In this document: positions 23,367-34,145 of the stretch, piece by piece
Position numbering within the stretch: position 1 is the stretch's first letter
Layout: every line of letters starts with the position of its first letter
Assembly (NCBI RefSeq): GCF_029867415.1
Contig: NC_081181.1
Span: 117,987,888-118,051,887 of the forward strand
Direction of reading: 5' to 3'
Source of the DNA: Vicia villosa
Lineage: Eukaryota; Streptophyta; Magnoliopsida; Fabales; Fabaceae
Length of the DNA stretch: 64,000 nucleotides
Translations under genes and position numbers: made by a program
Notes under the pieces: model-generated
Seen by the model: the letters and a program-made list of their open reading frames with translations, nothing else
Database searches by the model: none
Told to the model about the DNA's origin: nothing

Positions 23367-23926
23367 ATGAATCTGTCTTCAAGTTCCTCTCAAGAGGTTT
23401 CTCCACTGAAAACTTGCTCCATTCCTCCACCAGTAATGGAAGTTTTGTGTAAATCTCATGTGGACGCTGATGATTTGGGTGCTTATGGTTTCAACCAAGA
23501 TGCGAAGGCGAAGGCTCAAGGGTGGTCGATCTATTTGAATAGAACAGTTGGAAGGGTTGATTGGTTCCAGGTTGAGAAACAAATCTCGGGGATCGCCTAC
23601 ATTGATTTCAAGACGGATCTCACAAGAGACTCAAGATTCCAAGAAGTCTCAAGCCAGATCTCTTCTGTGATGCTGTTATCAACATTTATCCAAAGGAAGA
23701 AGACTTTCTTGAGATATTGGTTGAAGTTAAGCATCATGTACTTGACTTCTATGTTAAGGGAAAGCCTCGTTTGAGACATTAGCTTTCTTCCTGTGAACTG
23801 TCTCTCACTTCCTCCTTGAATTCATGTATTCTCTTCCCGTAGAGCTTCTCGTCTGGCTAGACAAACTGAGAACGATGCAGGGATTCATGATATGTTAGCT
23901 AAGATTATGTCTAAGCTAGGGTTGTA
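23367..23926 (+). pseudogene. third ORF of the Sirevirus-like element, broken
   Basis: The ATG at 23367 begins MNLSSSSSQEVSPLKTCSIP and runs open to the stop at 23772-23774. Its later part already looks out of frame. A further piece reads ASRLARQTENDAGIHDMLAK and ends MSKLGL with TAG at 23924-23926. The two pieces look like the start and end of one ORF placed after pol, where Sireviruses may carry an env-like or unclassified ORF. I see no clear membrane segment or signal peptide. The function is unknown. Confidence 0.55.
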
Positions 23927-24548
23927 GTCCTTGAGTCCTTGTAATTTTCTTTACTTGCAGCATATTTTTGTTTGCATATCTTTTTTGTAACTCTGCTTGT
24001 TTGATCAATGAAAAGCTCTTCTGTTTGACGTTTTCTACATCTGAATCTTTTATATTCTTTTTGATGTTATGACAAAAAGGGGGAGAAAATGTGATAAATG
24101 ATCTGATTAATATTATCAGTTACCGGGTAAAAGGCCCCACATTACTAATAGAACTTGCAAAGTTCTATGCTTTAAGTTGTGTTGTTGCAGGAATTGAAGA
24201 TTCTCTTTAAAGATCAACATAAGAAGCAACAAGATGAATCAAGCTCTTGGATTCTTGAAGCAAGCTGAGTGCTATGAAGCTTTAGGATCAGAAGCAAGAA
24301 GGAAGAATGTTCAGATATTCTGATGATAGAATATGCTCTGAAACATTATGTCTATTTGTTCTGATACATTTTATATGGCTCTGATACATATTATGTGTTT
24401 TGAAACATATTCTATGTTCTGACTCATTCATGCTGACTTTTGTCGTTTAGTTTTGTTCTGTAACATTTCAGGATGTAGAGATGCTCTGATGATGCTCTGG
24501 TACATTCAACAATGTTCTGATACAATCTAGCATGAAGTGATGTAAGAA

Positions 24549-24830
24549 GAAATTCAAGCTCTGAAGCTGTCCCAATGAAGGCAAGAATCAGAAGCTGCGA
24601 ATGTTCTGAAGATCAAAGAAAATTCAAGTTCTGTAGCTGTCCGATGGAAGCAAGAATCAGAAGCTGTGAATGTTCTGAAGATCAGAGAAATTCAAGTTCT
24701 GAAGCTGTCCGATGGAAGCAAGAATCAGAAGCTGTGAATGTTCTGAGGATCTAAAGAAATTCAAAGTTCTGAAGTTGTCCTATGGAAGAAACAATCAGAA
24801 GCCATGAATGTTCTGAAGATCAAGCTCTGT
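24549..24830. repeat. tandem repeat of about 80 bp, four units
   Basis: Units share TTCTGAAGCTGTCCGATGGA, AGCAAGAATCAGAAGCTGTG and AATGTTCTGAAGATC. They are in the 3' untranslated region of the Sirevirus-like element. The TCAGAAGC phrase also recurs throughout its LTR and coding region, giving the element a recognisable base signature. Confidence 0.8.
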
Positions 24831-24892
24831 GAACGTCTCTACTGAAACACTCAGGGAAGTCTTTTATTTATAAAATTCTTCTAGTATTAATT

Positions 24893-25057
24893 TCAGGGGG
24901 AGATTATTCATCTCAGGGGGAGATTGTTAATCTCAGGGGGAGACATATTCACATGCTTATGCTATAGCTGTGTAAATTGTCTTTAGCCGTCTGCTCTTTC
25001 TGATCGCAAATTCATATCATTTATATATCTTTTTGTCATCATAAAAAAGGGGGAGAT
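24893..25057 (+). other. multiplied polypurine tracts and PPT
   Basis: Three copies of TCAGGGGGAGA occur at 24892-24945. The functional PPT, AAAAAAGGGGGAGAT (about 25043-25057), lies directly before the 3' LTR. A further AAAAAGGGGGAGA is at 24074. Multiple PPT-like motifs upstream of the 3' LTR are a described Sirevirus hallmark. Confidence 0.75.
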
Positions 25058-26258
25058 TGTTAGAACAAGATTTGTTCTGATCAATATTCTTAGTTTTGAT
25101 GATAACAAGGATATAAATTTTGTGTGAGATAATGTGGTACTCTAATACATTGCAATTTTCCTTTCAGGAAATATATAAAGAGTATGCACAAATCAGCGCT
25201 CAGAAGCTTTGTCTCAGAAGGTTCAGCATGCAACATCAGAACATGGTCTGGCAAGACATCAGAAGATGGTCAAAGCAGAATCAGAACGTGGGTCTATGGA
25301 AGCATCAGAAGAACTTGAGATCAGAAGCAGGAGCACTGAAGTTCTCATGGTATCACGCTCAGAAGCACTTCAAGGTCAGAAGACAAGAAGATGCTCTGCA
25401 CCAAGCTATTTGACTCTGATGATATTCAAACGTTGTATACACAAACATCAGATCAGAAGCAAGTACAAGATGGCAGGCTACGCTGACTGACAAAAGGAAC
25501 TTTAGAAGCTATTAAAGGCAACGTCAGTAGACACAGCGTGAACAAGGCTCGAGGTAGTTGACAAAAGAGTGAAACATTAAATGCAATGCTGTACAGAATA
25601 GGCAAAGCATTAAATGCTCCCAACGGTCATCTTCTCAAGTGCCTATAAATATGAAGTTCTGATGAGAAGCAAGGTTACCAATTCTGAACGAACTTATTCT
25701 GAAAAACTTGCGGAAACGCTGTTCAACTCAAAGCTCAGAAACTTCATCTTCATCAAAGCTCACTACATTGCTGTTGTAATATATTAGTGAGATTAAGCTT
25801 AAACTTTAAGAGAAATATCACTGTTGTGATTATAGCTTTTCAGAAGCATTGTAAAACTCTTATTTGATTACATTAATTTGTAAGTAACTAGAGTGATCAA
25901 GTGTTGATCAGGATACTCTAGGAAGTCTTAGCTTGTGTCTAAGCAGTTGTAATTAGAGTGATCACGTGGTGGTCAAGATACTCTAAGAAAGTCTTAGCTT
26001 GTGTCTAAGCATTTGTTCCTGGAGTGATCAGGATACTCTAGAAGACTTAGTCGCGGACTAAGTGGAAAACCATTGTAATCTGTTGCGATTAGTGGATTAA
26101 ATCCTCAGATGAGGTAAATCACTCCGTGGGGGTGGACTGGAGTAGTTTAGTTAACAACGAACCAGGATAAAAATAACTGTGCAAATTGTTTTTATCGTTC
26201 AAGTTTTTAGACTACACTTATTCAAACCCCCCCTTTCTAAGTGTTTTTCTATCCTTCA
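25058..26258 (+). repeat. 3' LTR of the Sirevirus-like element
   Basis: It starts TGTTAGAACAAG and ends CTATCCTTCA. The TATA box is at 25644-25650. Compared with the 5' LTR it lacks 11 bp in the third stem-loop unit (near 26030) and has about 16 substitutions. Confidence 0.93.
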
Positions 26259-26282
26259 CAAAGTTCTGAAAAAGAGCATAGT

Positions 26283-26310
26283 CCCCCCCCCCCCCCCCCC
26301 CCCCCCCCCG
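26283..26310. repeat. poly-C (poly-G on minus) run
   Basis: An uninterrupted C run lies within the antisense gene, just right of the copia insertion. On the minus strand it would code glycine (GGGGGG). Its exact length is likely unstable or prone to sequencing error, and it could itself shift the antisense frame. Confidence 0.9.
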
Positions 26311-27084
26311 TGCATCCTCATCCAAATCCGAAAGTTTGGTGATATACTGGTCAGTACCATACCCAAAGTGATCCCGAGACCAGAAAAATCTAAACTTATG
26401 CCTCCGAGAAGTGACTGGCTCCCCAATATCATTAAGTACTGGACGACCATTGACATCCACGGTCGGAACCCTTGCGAAGACATTGTCACGGGCCTCCCGA
26501 GACTGAGGACGGATGAGGAAGAAGTGGGGCTTATAACCCTTCAAGGAATCCGAGTAAGACTTGAAAATTTTCTTAGACTGCTTCAAGGACACCCATCCAA
26601 AGCGACCGTCCCTCACCGTGCGTTGCACACAAAATATATAAAATAACAAAGGTATTGTCGCCCCTATCTTCAGGTAAGAGCAGACCAACTAGAACGCCCG
26701 AATGAAAGCAATCGAATTAGGGTGAAGCTGCGCAGGGGCCACCTCCAGGTGGTTGAAAACGGCCATCTGAAACTCTTTAAAAGGCACGCAGAACCCCATC
26801 TCCCGGAAGACTACCTCGTACATGGGGAGCAAATTGGGGGTATATACGTCACAGATACGATCCCCTTCAGCCGGGATGAGAACCGACCACCCATTCTTGG
26901 AGGTATCCCCGTTAGGATCCACGTGGCCCCCAATCTCCGTGAAAATATCCGAGTCATCCTCCACAAAATAACTCTCGATATCAAGCACTTCCTGGACAAC
27001 CCAGGCCGACAGAGGCACCTCCTGCCGGGCCGGGGGAGTAGAGGACGACGAACCCGAGGCTGACGGACGCCCCACTTCGGCCAT

Positions 27085-27568
27085 ATTTCACCTGAAACAC
27101 AAGGGAGAACAGTGAATTCGACATTTAAATTAAATCCACCCTTCCACCACCGTTCAGAGTGAAAGGGCGCACCAATGGTCCAAGGACCGAACGGCCCACG
27201 ACCTTACCCTCTCCAGAAAAACAAAGTCCGAGCAAAAGGGAGACACACGCCAAAAGAAGGGGCAAAGACACACGCTACGTCATAATGACCTATCCTCCTA
27301 GAAAAAATGCTAAAATCACAGTCACGATCGATCAATACTCCCAAATCGCGATCAACAGGCTGAATGGTATCCTTAAGCGAGAGATTCAACCACACACAGC
27401 CGTCAGCGGCGGAGAAATCCTCTGTCTCCGCCACCTACTGCTAGCTTCACCCTATATCTTCATAAAAAATCATTCCTAAAAGACCTATCCTAACCACATG
27501 CAAACGATTCCTAACAAACATCAAAGCATGAAAAGTCATAAACAAGGCCAAAAACGAACTTACAAGGC
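27085..27568. other. Tat 3' spacer before the 3' LTR
   Basis: This is the leader/promoter side of the antisense gene, with no recognisable + strand gene. The expected polypurine tract and the first 31 bp of the LTR are missing: similarity to the 5' LTR starts abruptly at 27569, after ACGAACTTACAAGGC. A small deletion or rearrangement has removed the PPT junction. Confidence 0.6.
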
Positions 27569-27947
27569 GCCTATCCAACCTTCGGCCCAAGGCGCCTTAG
27601 GCCACGCGTGGCAGCCTATCCCGGACCGCTCCGGGAAAACGCCCAAGACAACCGACCACGAGAGAGCCTCGTGCCCGGTAAGCATCCAGCTCGCGCGTCA
27701 CCTAAATCTCCGCCTTAGAAGGAGGAGTCAATTCCGCATAAGGACACCCTATAAATAACCCTCTAGCCACAGAGGGCAAGGTAATCTTTTCTTACCCCAA
27801 AATTCTCTCACTTTGTTGTACCTTGTGGAACACATACTTATTTTGGCATCGAAGTGCCTTGCAGGTACAACCCATTTTTTCCCTCTCAACCGTTCCGAAT
27901 TTCAAACCTTCATTGTTGCTAGCCATCTGATCTGCTCGGTAAGATGA
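27569..27947 (+). repeat. 3' LTR of the Tat element, 5'-truncated
   Basis: It aligns gap-free to 8281-8659 with about 17 differences, ends GGTAAGATGA (TCA in the 5' LTR) and is followed by CTATA. The TATA box is near 27750. It lacks the first 31 bp (TGTTCTGG...). Confidence 0.9.
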
Positions 27948-28087
27948 CTATATATATTATATTATAAAATAATTAATATTCCTTTTACTTTATTATATTA
28001 AATAGATATTTTGATTAAAATAGTATACATTTAATTATATATTTTAATTAATACAATTAATTATACTATTAATACAATTGATTCACC

Positions 28088-28395
28088 TTGATTTATGATT
28101 TTTGTATCAGACAATATTTCGGAAGTGAATCTCCGAAATATTTCAAGGGAGTTAATTCGGAAATGCATCTCCGAAGACACCTCTTTCCCAAAAAAAAGTG
28201 TTTTCAAAAATGCATATCCGAAAACACATTTTTTTTCTTAAAAATAAGGTGTTTTCGGAAGTGCACTTCCGAAATCAATTTTTTTCAGAAAAAAGTAATT
28301 TCGGAGATGCACTTCCGAAATATAGGGACATTTTTGGAATTTCGCCGCGGGTTTCCAAGAAGATTGAGGAGTCCATAAAGAAATTGTCTTCTTAA
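28088..28395. repeat. left flanking repeat with five near-palindromes
   Basis: It carries near-palindromes at about 28118, 28157, 28203, 28252 and 28298, and matches 31840-32095 in the same orientation. Its translation (MHLRRHLFP.., MHFRNIG) is a by-product of the palindromes, not a protein. Confidence 0.75.
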
Positions 28396-28429
28396 AATCC
28401 TTCACTTTGAGGCTGTTTGGTAAGTAAGA

Positions 28430-28812
28430 TTTTTGAGCTTATAATTTGTAAGTTCAAATGACAAATTAGGCCCGTTTGGTAACGGTCTTTTCATTACAAG
28501 TTTATAGCTTATTTTACTAGCTTATAGCTTATTTTCAGACGTATTTCAAATAGCGTTTTAGCTTATAGCTTATAACTTATCATTTTTTCATTTTTTATCC
28601 TTATTATTTTAACAAAAACCCACTTTTATATTTTATAATTTATTTTAATTTAAAATGAAATAACTATGTATTAAATAACTTTTATGTCATTTTACATTTA
28701 TAAGTTAGTTGAACCGCTAATTTTACCAAACACTTCAATTAGCTTATCAGTTATCAGTCTCAACAACACACTATAAACTATAAGCTATTAGTCATAAGCC
28801 ATCAGCTACAAA
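28430..28812. mobile_element. possible foldback/MITE insertion
   Basis: GGCCCGTTTGGTAACGG near 28470 and repeats of TAGCTTATAGCTTAT on the left are partly complementary to ACTATAAGCTATTAGTCATAAGCC on the right. The edges fall where the palindrome repeat is interrupted. No target duplication could be settled, so the call is weak. Confidence 0.4.
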
Positions 28813-29254
28813 TTCCAGAGATGCATCTCCGAAACACTTAAATTTCAAATTTAACGTTGATTTTTAACTGTCAGGTATTTTTCAGAGATGTATCTCCGAA
28901 AAAAGCTTTTCATATACAGTTTCCCTCCTTCACTATTTCACCATTTTCATCCAAACCAAAACATAAACCCTCATCAAAACCTCCATCATTCTCAATCAAA
29001 TTTTCGTCTCCAAATCAAGTTTCAAGTGGTTGATCATACTAAAGGGAGCATACAAAGCTACAATTTGAGGTAAACATCAATCATTTAATCTTTTATTCCA
29101 CTACATTGTTGTTGATTTAGGATGAAGAAAACTGCGTCAGTTCGGAAGTACATTTCCGAAATAAACCACCTAACAAATTTTGGAAATGTACTTCCGAAAT
29201 AAGGTCTGACAGAATTAAAAAAAAAGTTTTAACAGCTTTTATGTATTTTTGCAT

Positions 29255-30151
29255 ATGTTAAGTATGGTGCATCCGGACAACATTGTCGCCGATGAGTTAG
29301 AAGTTCCGGAAGAGGTCAACGTTGATAAAGAGCCGGTAAATGATGTTAAAACCATTACCATTGCGGTGGATGTTCGACAACAATTTACAAATGATATGAG
29401 CTTCGCTTGTCGTGAAAAATTGCTTGATTGGGTTCAAAGCGAAGCTAGTAGACTTGTATTTGACATTGTTATATTAAGGTCCGACAATGGAAGTAGTAGA
29501 CGGAAAGCTTTTGACGTGTTGAATTGTGAGAAGGGTGGGAAGTATGTACCAACTAACCGGGTGTTAAAGCACGATGACACGGGATCGAGAAAGTGTGCGT
29601 GTCCGTTTAAGTTGCGCGTGACTCGTAGGATTGATGATTTGTGGCGTTTTAGCGTCATTTGTGGAGTTCATAATCATGCCTTAGAAAGAAAGTTAAACGG
29701 ACAAGACGGTTATGGAACAAGACGGTTTTGTCGGAGCAAGACGGTTATGGAACACCGGTTTAAGGGAAAAAATCTATACTCGCAATTGATTTACAACATA
29801 TCCCGTTCGGGCTTGAATTTTATTTTTCATGAGGCGAAGCGGGCGGAGACAACCGGTCCGGATAGTTCAAAATGCGGGTGGACAATTAGAAAAACCTATG
29901 GGCTTCCATGTGCTTGTATATTTTCTAAAAAGTTGAAGTTAAATTCCACGATACGCATGGATGAAGTAATTGATCATTGGAAAATGCTCCGCTTTGATGA
30001 TTTCGAGCCGGCGAAAGAGGGTGCATCTAAAATTACCATCTTTGACGAGTTGGAAGAGATAATGGATAAGTTTTCAAAAGCGGATGACACCATGAAATTG
30101 CACCTAAAAGAACAATTGCAAAAAATTACATTTCGAAGACCACCGATTTAA
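29255..30151 (+). pseudogene. FAR1-type DNA-binding plus SWIM gene, transposase core deleted
   Basis: The first in-frame ATG is at 29255. Residues to about 150 carry the FAR1/WRKY-GCM1-like zinc domain of MULE transposases: EKLLDWVQSEASRLVFDIVI, GSRKCACPFKLRVTRR, then GVHNHALE. The DDE catalytic core that should follow is absent. The text jumps from ERKLNGQDGYG through two near-repeats of AAGACGGTT to the C-terminal part (VMEHRFKGKNLYS) and a SWIM finger (CGWTIRKTYGLPCAC), ending FRRPPI with TAA. This is an internally deleted, non-autonomous gene of otherwise open frame. In intact relatives the protein is about three times longer. The product might still bind DNA but could not cut it. Confidence 0.8.
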
Positions 30152-30181
30152 AACCGCCATCTTAACCGGTTAAAACTAAAG

Positions 30182-31005
30182 GTGCGCCTAAAAAGCCGAA
30201 AAGTACACAAGAGGACACATAAACTAAACGAGATCTTTCTTACTTTGAACATCTTGATGCATTGATCCCGGATTCACCAACACAACAGTCCAAATGTAGT
30301 GCTAACAAAGGAGCCCATATTTCGAAGCCGCCGTGCACACCTCCGATCAAGAAACCTCTGATGATCTACATTGACGAGATGCCGCTTTTTATGCACAAGT
30401 TTATTGATAACATAGTTGATGTTTGCATGGACGGTAATTGTGGGTATTGAGCCGTTGCCGGTTTGCTTGGAAGAGGAGAAGAAAATCACACACTTATTTC
30501 GGAGTTGACTTCGCATAGGGACATCTACGGCCGAATTTATGAAAATCAAGAAAACTTTGATAAAACTCATGATTCCCTTGTTCCATCACTAAGCGGTCAC
30601 ACCTCGGTTTCGAAGTGGATGTCATTCCCCGAAATGTGCCATCTTATAGCAAGTGCGTATGACCGAGTGTGTATCGATTTGACAAGATTTGGATTATGTG
30701 AGACATTTTTTCCATTTCATAGTCGACCGCCTTTCGACGCGTCTAGCCGCATCATTTGTATCGGGTATCTAAGATCGCGCCACTTTGTGCAAGTTTTTCT
30801 GAAACCGGGGTGTCCTATTCCGGCTTCCTCTTGTCAGTGGATGACACATCATACACAAGACACAGAAACTTGGCCGAATCCTTTTATTGAAAGAATGTCG
30901 GAGTTTGAAGATATGATGAAGCAAGAGCGTGAGGAAAATAGAGAGCGGTCTAAGAAGTTATCGGTTTTAGAACTAAGCGGTGAGGATTGGTTCGGAGCAT
31001 TTTAG
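30182..31005 (+). pseudogene. OTU-type cysteine protease domain, one stop
   Basis: The frame begins KGAPKKPKSTQEDT at about 30182 with a stop, reopens at about 30262, and reads to TAG 31003-31005. The OTU active site is DGNCGY (cysteine near 30434), followed directly by TGA at 30448-30450 where the family has arginine. Further conserved parts are ELTSHRDIYGRIY, SKWMSFPEMCHLIASAYDRV and the catalytic histidine in RHFVQVFLKPGCPIP near 30778. OTU enzymes remove ubiquitin. In legume MULEs this domain follows the FAR1/SWIM transposase, as here, and may be fused to it. Frame and stop changes separate them in this copy. Confidence 0.8.
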
Positions 31006-31453
31006 ATTTACCGAACATTTTTTGTAATGACCGGATGTGTGTCATTTTTTGTATGTATTATCGTTTAAAATGTAAAATCAAACCGATTCAATGCATATAT
31101 AATTTACCTATATTTAATGTTGTCATTATTTATGTTATGCTCATTACATGTGCTTGTATTGCTTCAATTGGTGCAAAATGTCAAAACAGACTGCACACAT
31201 CAAAAATTTAATTTCTTCTTATGTCTCTGCTAAATTCAGAAGTACATTTCCGAAAATTTAATGCTTCAGGGCTGTTTTCGGAAGTGCATTTCCGAAACAT
31301 CCACTGAAAGCAAGATAAGATTTATTGGGTCATTATTGCTCCAATAAGTATATAAATAATAAACAATGCATTTTCATCAACCACAACCCACAAACAACAT
31401 TGACACAAACCTACCCCCACCTAGCTTTTGTCTACTTCACCAGTGGTTACCCG

Positions 31454-31771
31454 ATGCCGTTTAAATTTCGCTTCTCGCGCGACACGCCATTCGCGGAATT
31501 GATAACGTCGCTTAACTCTCTTTTGCAATACCTGGAAAATCGGAAGATTATCAAGCTTGAGTATCCCTCGCTTTCGCTTAACGACGAGGGAGACGTTCAG
31601 TTCACTCCATTTGAAGTCAAGAACGACGAAGATTTAGCGGTTTTGTGGACAAATTTCGACCGATTTTCTTCGAAGGGTCCGATCAAGTTGGATGCAAAAC
31701 TTCAAAGATCGGGAGCCGACGTTATCAAAATGCTGACTCATCCTCAACTACCCGTGTTTAACAATATGTAA
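31454..31771 (+). CDS. small ORF, 105 codons, possible PB1-like MULE domain
   Basis: The ATG at 31454 (MPFKFRFSRDTPFAELITSL) is preceded by a TATA-like TATATAAATAATAAA near 31350 and the phrase ACAACCCACAAACAAC. The protein is rich in charged residues and ends MLTHPQLPVFNNM. Its pattern (LEYPSLSLNDEGDVQFTPFE, then NDEDLAVLW) resembles short beta-grasp/PB1-like N-terminal domains found in MULE-associated proteins. That assignment is from memory of the pattern only. It lies between palindrome repeats of the same element. It could be the first exon of a longer gene. Confidence 0.5.
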   Translation: MPFKFRFSRDTPFAELITSLNSLLQYLENRKIIKLEYPSLSLNDEGDVQFTPFEVKNDEDLAVLWTNFDRFSSKGPIKLDAKLQRSGADVIKMLTHPQLPVFNNM

Positions 31772-31839
31772 CTTTAATTTCATGTTATGTGATGTTTGTA
31801 ATTCTAATGCTTTATAATAAATCGAAGCGTTGTTTGTTT

Positions 31840-32095
31840 GTTTTATGAATTCTGAATCAGAAAAGATTTTGGAAATATATCTCCGAATTATTCTAAGGAG
31901 GGTGAATTCGGAAGTGCATCTCCGAAGTCACATTTTTTCTGGAAAAAAACTTTATGTCGGATGTACATATCCGAAACCAATTTTTTTTCATAAAAAAGTG
32001 ACTTCGGAGATGCATTTCCGAAATATAGGGGCAATTTGAGAATTTCGCCACGGATGACCAAGAAAGATCGGGAGTCTATAAAGAAATTGTCTTTA
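31840..32095. repeat. right flanking repeat with four near-palindromes
   Basis: It is a direct copy of 28088-28395, with near-palindromes at about 31866, 31906, 31960 and 32003, and ends ATAAAGAAATTGTCTTTAA. See the element entry. Confidence 0.75.
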
Positions 32096-33093
<998 letters not shown>

Positions 33094-33554
33094 ATGTTGA
33101 ACTTGTTTTTTATTTATTATTGATATTTTGAAAATAATTGATGCTTTTTTACTTTGTTTGTTACAGGACTGACTGTCATTGAAAGTACCTATCCACGAGG
33201 CAAAGTTCAAGAAATTCTTAGATGCCCTAATGCTTCAGGAGGTCAGGGAGATTGTCGATGATTGTGGTCTCCTTACATTATTGGATCGTGCGCTGACCAT
33301 GCTCGACACTGCACTATTATTAACCTCTATTGGGCAATTATATGAGGAGACATCTTCATTTCATCTTCCATTTAGCAAGATGATGATTACTTTGGATGAT
33401 GTCACCTCCCTGTTCCATCTCCCCCTGCCAGGTAGTTTCTTCAATGCTCCTTTCATTAACTAGGAGCTTGCATGTATTACTGCTATGCAGGACTTGGGGG
33501 TTTTTGAGGCATAAGTGAGAAAGCAATTTAAGGTTAACCGGGGTGCTCACTTTC

Positions 33555-34085
33555 GCCTATCTTGGATTCAAATAGGCATGGAAACGGAGCGGATTGGGAA
33601 TAATTTTTACCTTCCCAAACCAACACCTGAATCCCTAAACAATCTCATTTCCCGCCACAAACCCCAACAAGGATGGAGATTTAAAACCAATAACCACCCA
33701 AAACAAGTTAGGGTGTCCTTGACCTGACACCATCCAATTAGCGATATCAATTTTTAAAATAAAAATATTTATTTTTTCCTACATTTCAAATAATAATAAA
33801 ATAAAACAACCTCAAAAATTTCCTTACATACATTTTAAATATTTCAAATTATAAATACAAATCAAAATATCAAAACATTAGCCACATATTTAATATTCTA
33901 AATTATCGATACTAAATAATAATATACATAATGAAATAAATGGGGCGGGTTTGAGATGGGTACTAGAGTCCCCATATTTTAAATCGAAAAAAACCCAAGC
34001 CTAGTTAAAGCGGGTTTTCTCCGCCAACTTCGAGGCGGATTTGGGTGGGTACTAGCGGGTATGGGTTATGTTGCCATGCATAGCT
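33555..34085. repeat. hAT-like non-autonomous repeat (GGGCGGG type)
   Basis: The left edge reads AGGCATGGAAACGGAGCGG and the right edge GGGTATGGGTTATGTTGCCATGCAT, which are partly complementary. The interior has the CCCGCCACAAACCCC and GGCGGGTTTGAGATGGGTA phrases of a common plant repeat. No target duplication was found. Confidence 0.5.
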
Positions 34086-34145
34086 CCAGGATAGGTATAC
34101 GAACCTGATGCAATAGTGTATGTATGATATAACTACTAGGGTATA

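Larger units (their letters stand above)
16632..26258 (+). mobile_element. Sirevirus-like Ty1/copia retrotransposon, complete
   Basis: The LTRs are 16632-17847 and 25058-26258. The flanks are CGAAG (16627-16631) and CAAAG (26259-26263), a target duplication with one later change. Order: LTR, initiator-Met-type primer site, gag, protease-integrase-RT-RNaseH, a third ORF region, repeated PPT-like motifs, LTR. Integrase before RT defines Ty1/copia. The long third region and several GGGGGAGA motifs point to a Sirevirus (SIRE1-like). Damage is light: one stop in gag and one in pol. LTRs differ by roughly 16 substitutions and one 11-bp deletion, so it is younger than the Tat host element. Confidence 0.92.
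15448..27084 (-). pseudogene. antisense gene of the Tat element (gypsy-type transposon ORF), split by copia
   Basis: The ATG is at 27084 (MAEVGRPSASGSSSSTPP). The first block, 27084-26260, holds the domain often labelled 'putative gypsy type transposon', here PMYEVVFREMGFCVPFKEFQ..HLEVAPAQLHPNSIAFIRAF, with a TAG at 26689-26691. The Sirevirus-like element (16632-26258) interrupts it. On its other side the frame resumes at 16627 with HGLSAVAKVDRSGKPVVDED, so the pre-insertion reading was continuous. An intron follows: GT at 16479 to AG at 16367, 113 nt. The last block, 16366-15448, is an alanine/glutamate-rich, probably coiled-coil region with one frameshift (about 16110-16200) and a TGA at 15901-15903; it ends EVQMEEGA. 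Antisense ORFs are known for Tat elements; their role is not established. Confidence 0.75.
8250..27947 (+). mobile_element. Tat-lineage Ty3/gypsy LTR retrotransposon with nested copia
   Basis: The element is bounded by two LTRs and by the 5-bp duplication CTATA (8245-8249 and 27948-27952). Order on the + strand: LTR, primer site, gag, protease-RT-RNaseH-aRNH-integrase, a long 3' region with antisense ORFs, LTR. The extra plant-type RNaseH (aRNH) after RT and the antisense ORF mark the Tat lineage (Retand-like) rather than a chromovirus. About 9.6 kb of its length is a Sirevirus-like insertion (16632-26258), leaving a host element of about 10 kb. Every protein gene is broken, so the copy is not autonomous. 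By eye the LTRs differ at about 17 of 379 aligned sites. Confidence 0.9.
28088..32095 (+). mobile_element. Mutator-like element remains with FAR1 and OTU genes
   Basis: Two similar direct copies of about 260-300 bp (28088-28395 and 31840-32095) flank FAR1/SWIM and OTU gene remnants and a small ORF. Both end with the same phrase family: CATTTCCGAAATATAGGGGC, AATTTCGCC, then ATAAAGAAATTGTCTT. The interval is filled with near-palindromic 20-mers TTCGGARRTGCAYYTCCGAA. A FAR1-type zinc domain, a SWIM zinc finger and an OTU protease together are known from legume MULEs. I could not fix terminal inverted repeats or a 9-bp duplication, so the borders are those of the flanking repeats only. Confidence 0.65.

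Noticed and set aside
28088..28378. ORF with repeated MHLRRHLF/MHFRNIG-like peptides
   Set aside because: It is produced by translating the near-palindromic 20-mers; no ATG in a fitting context and no domain.
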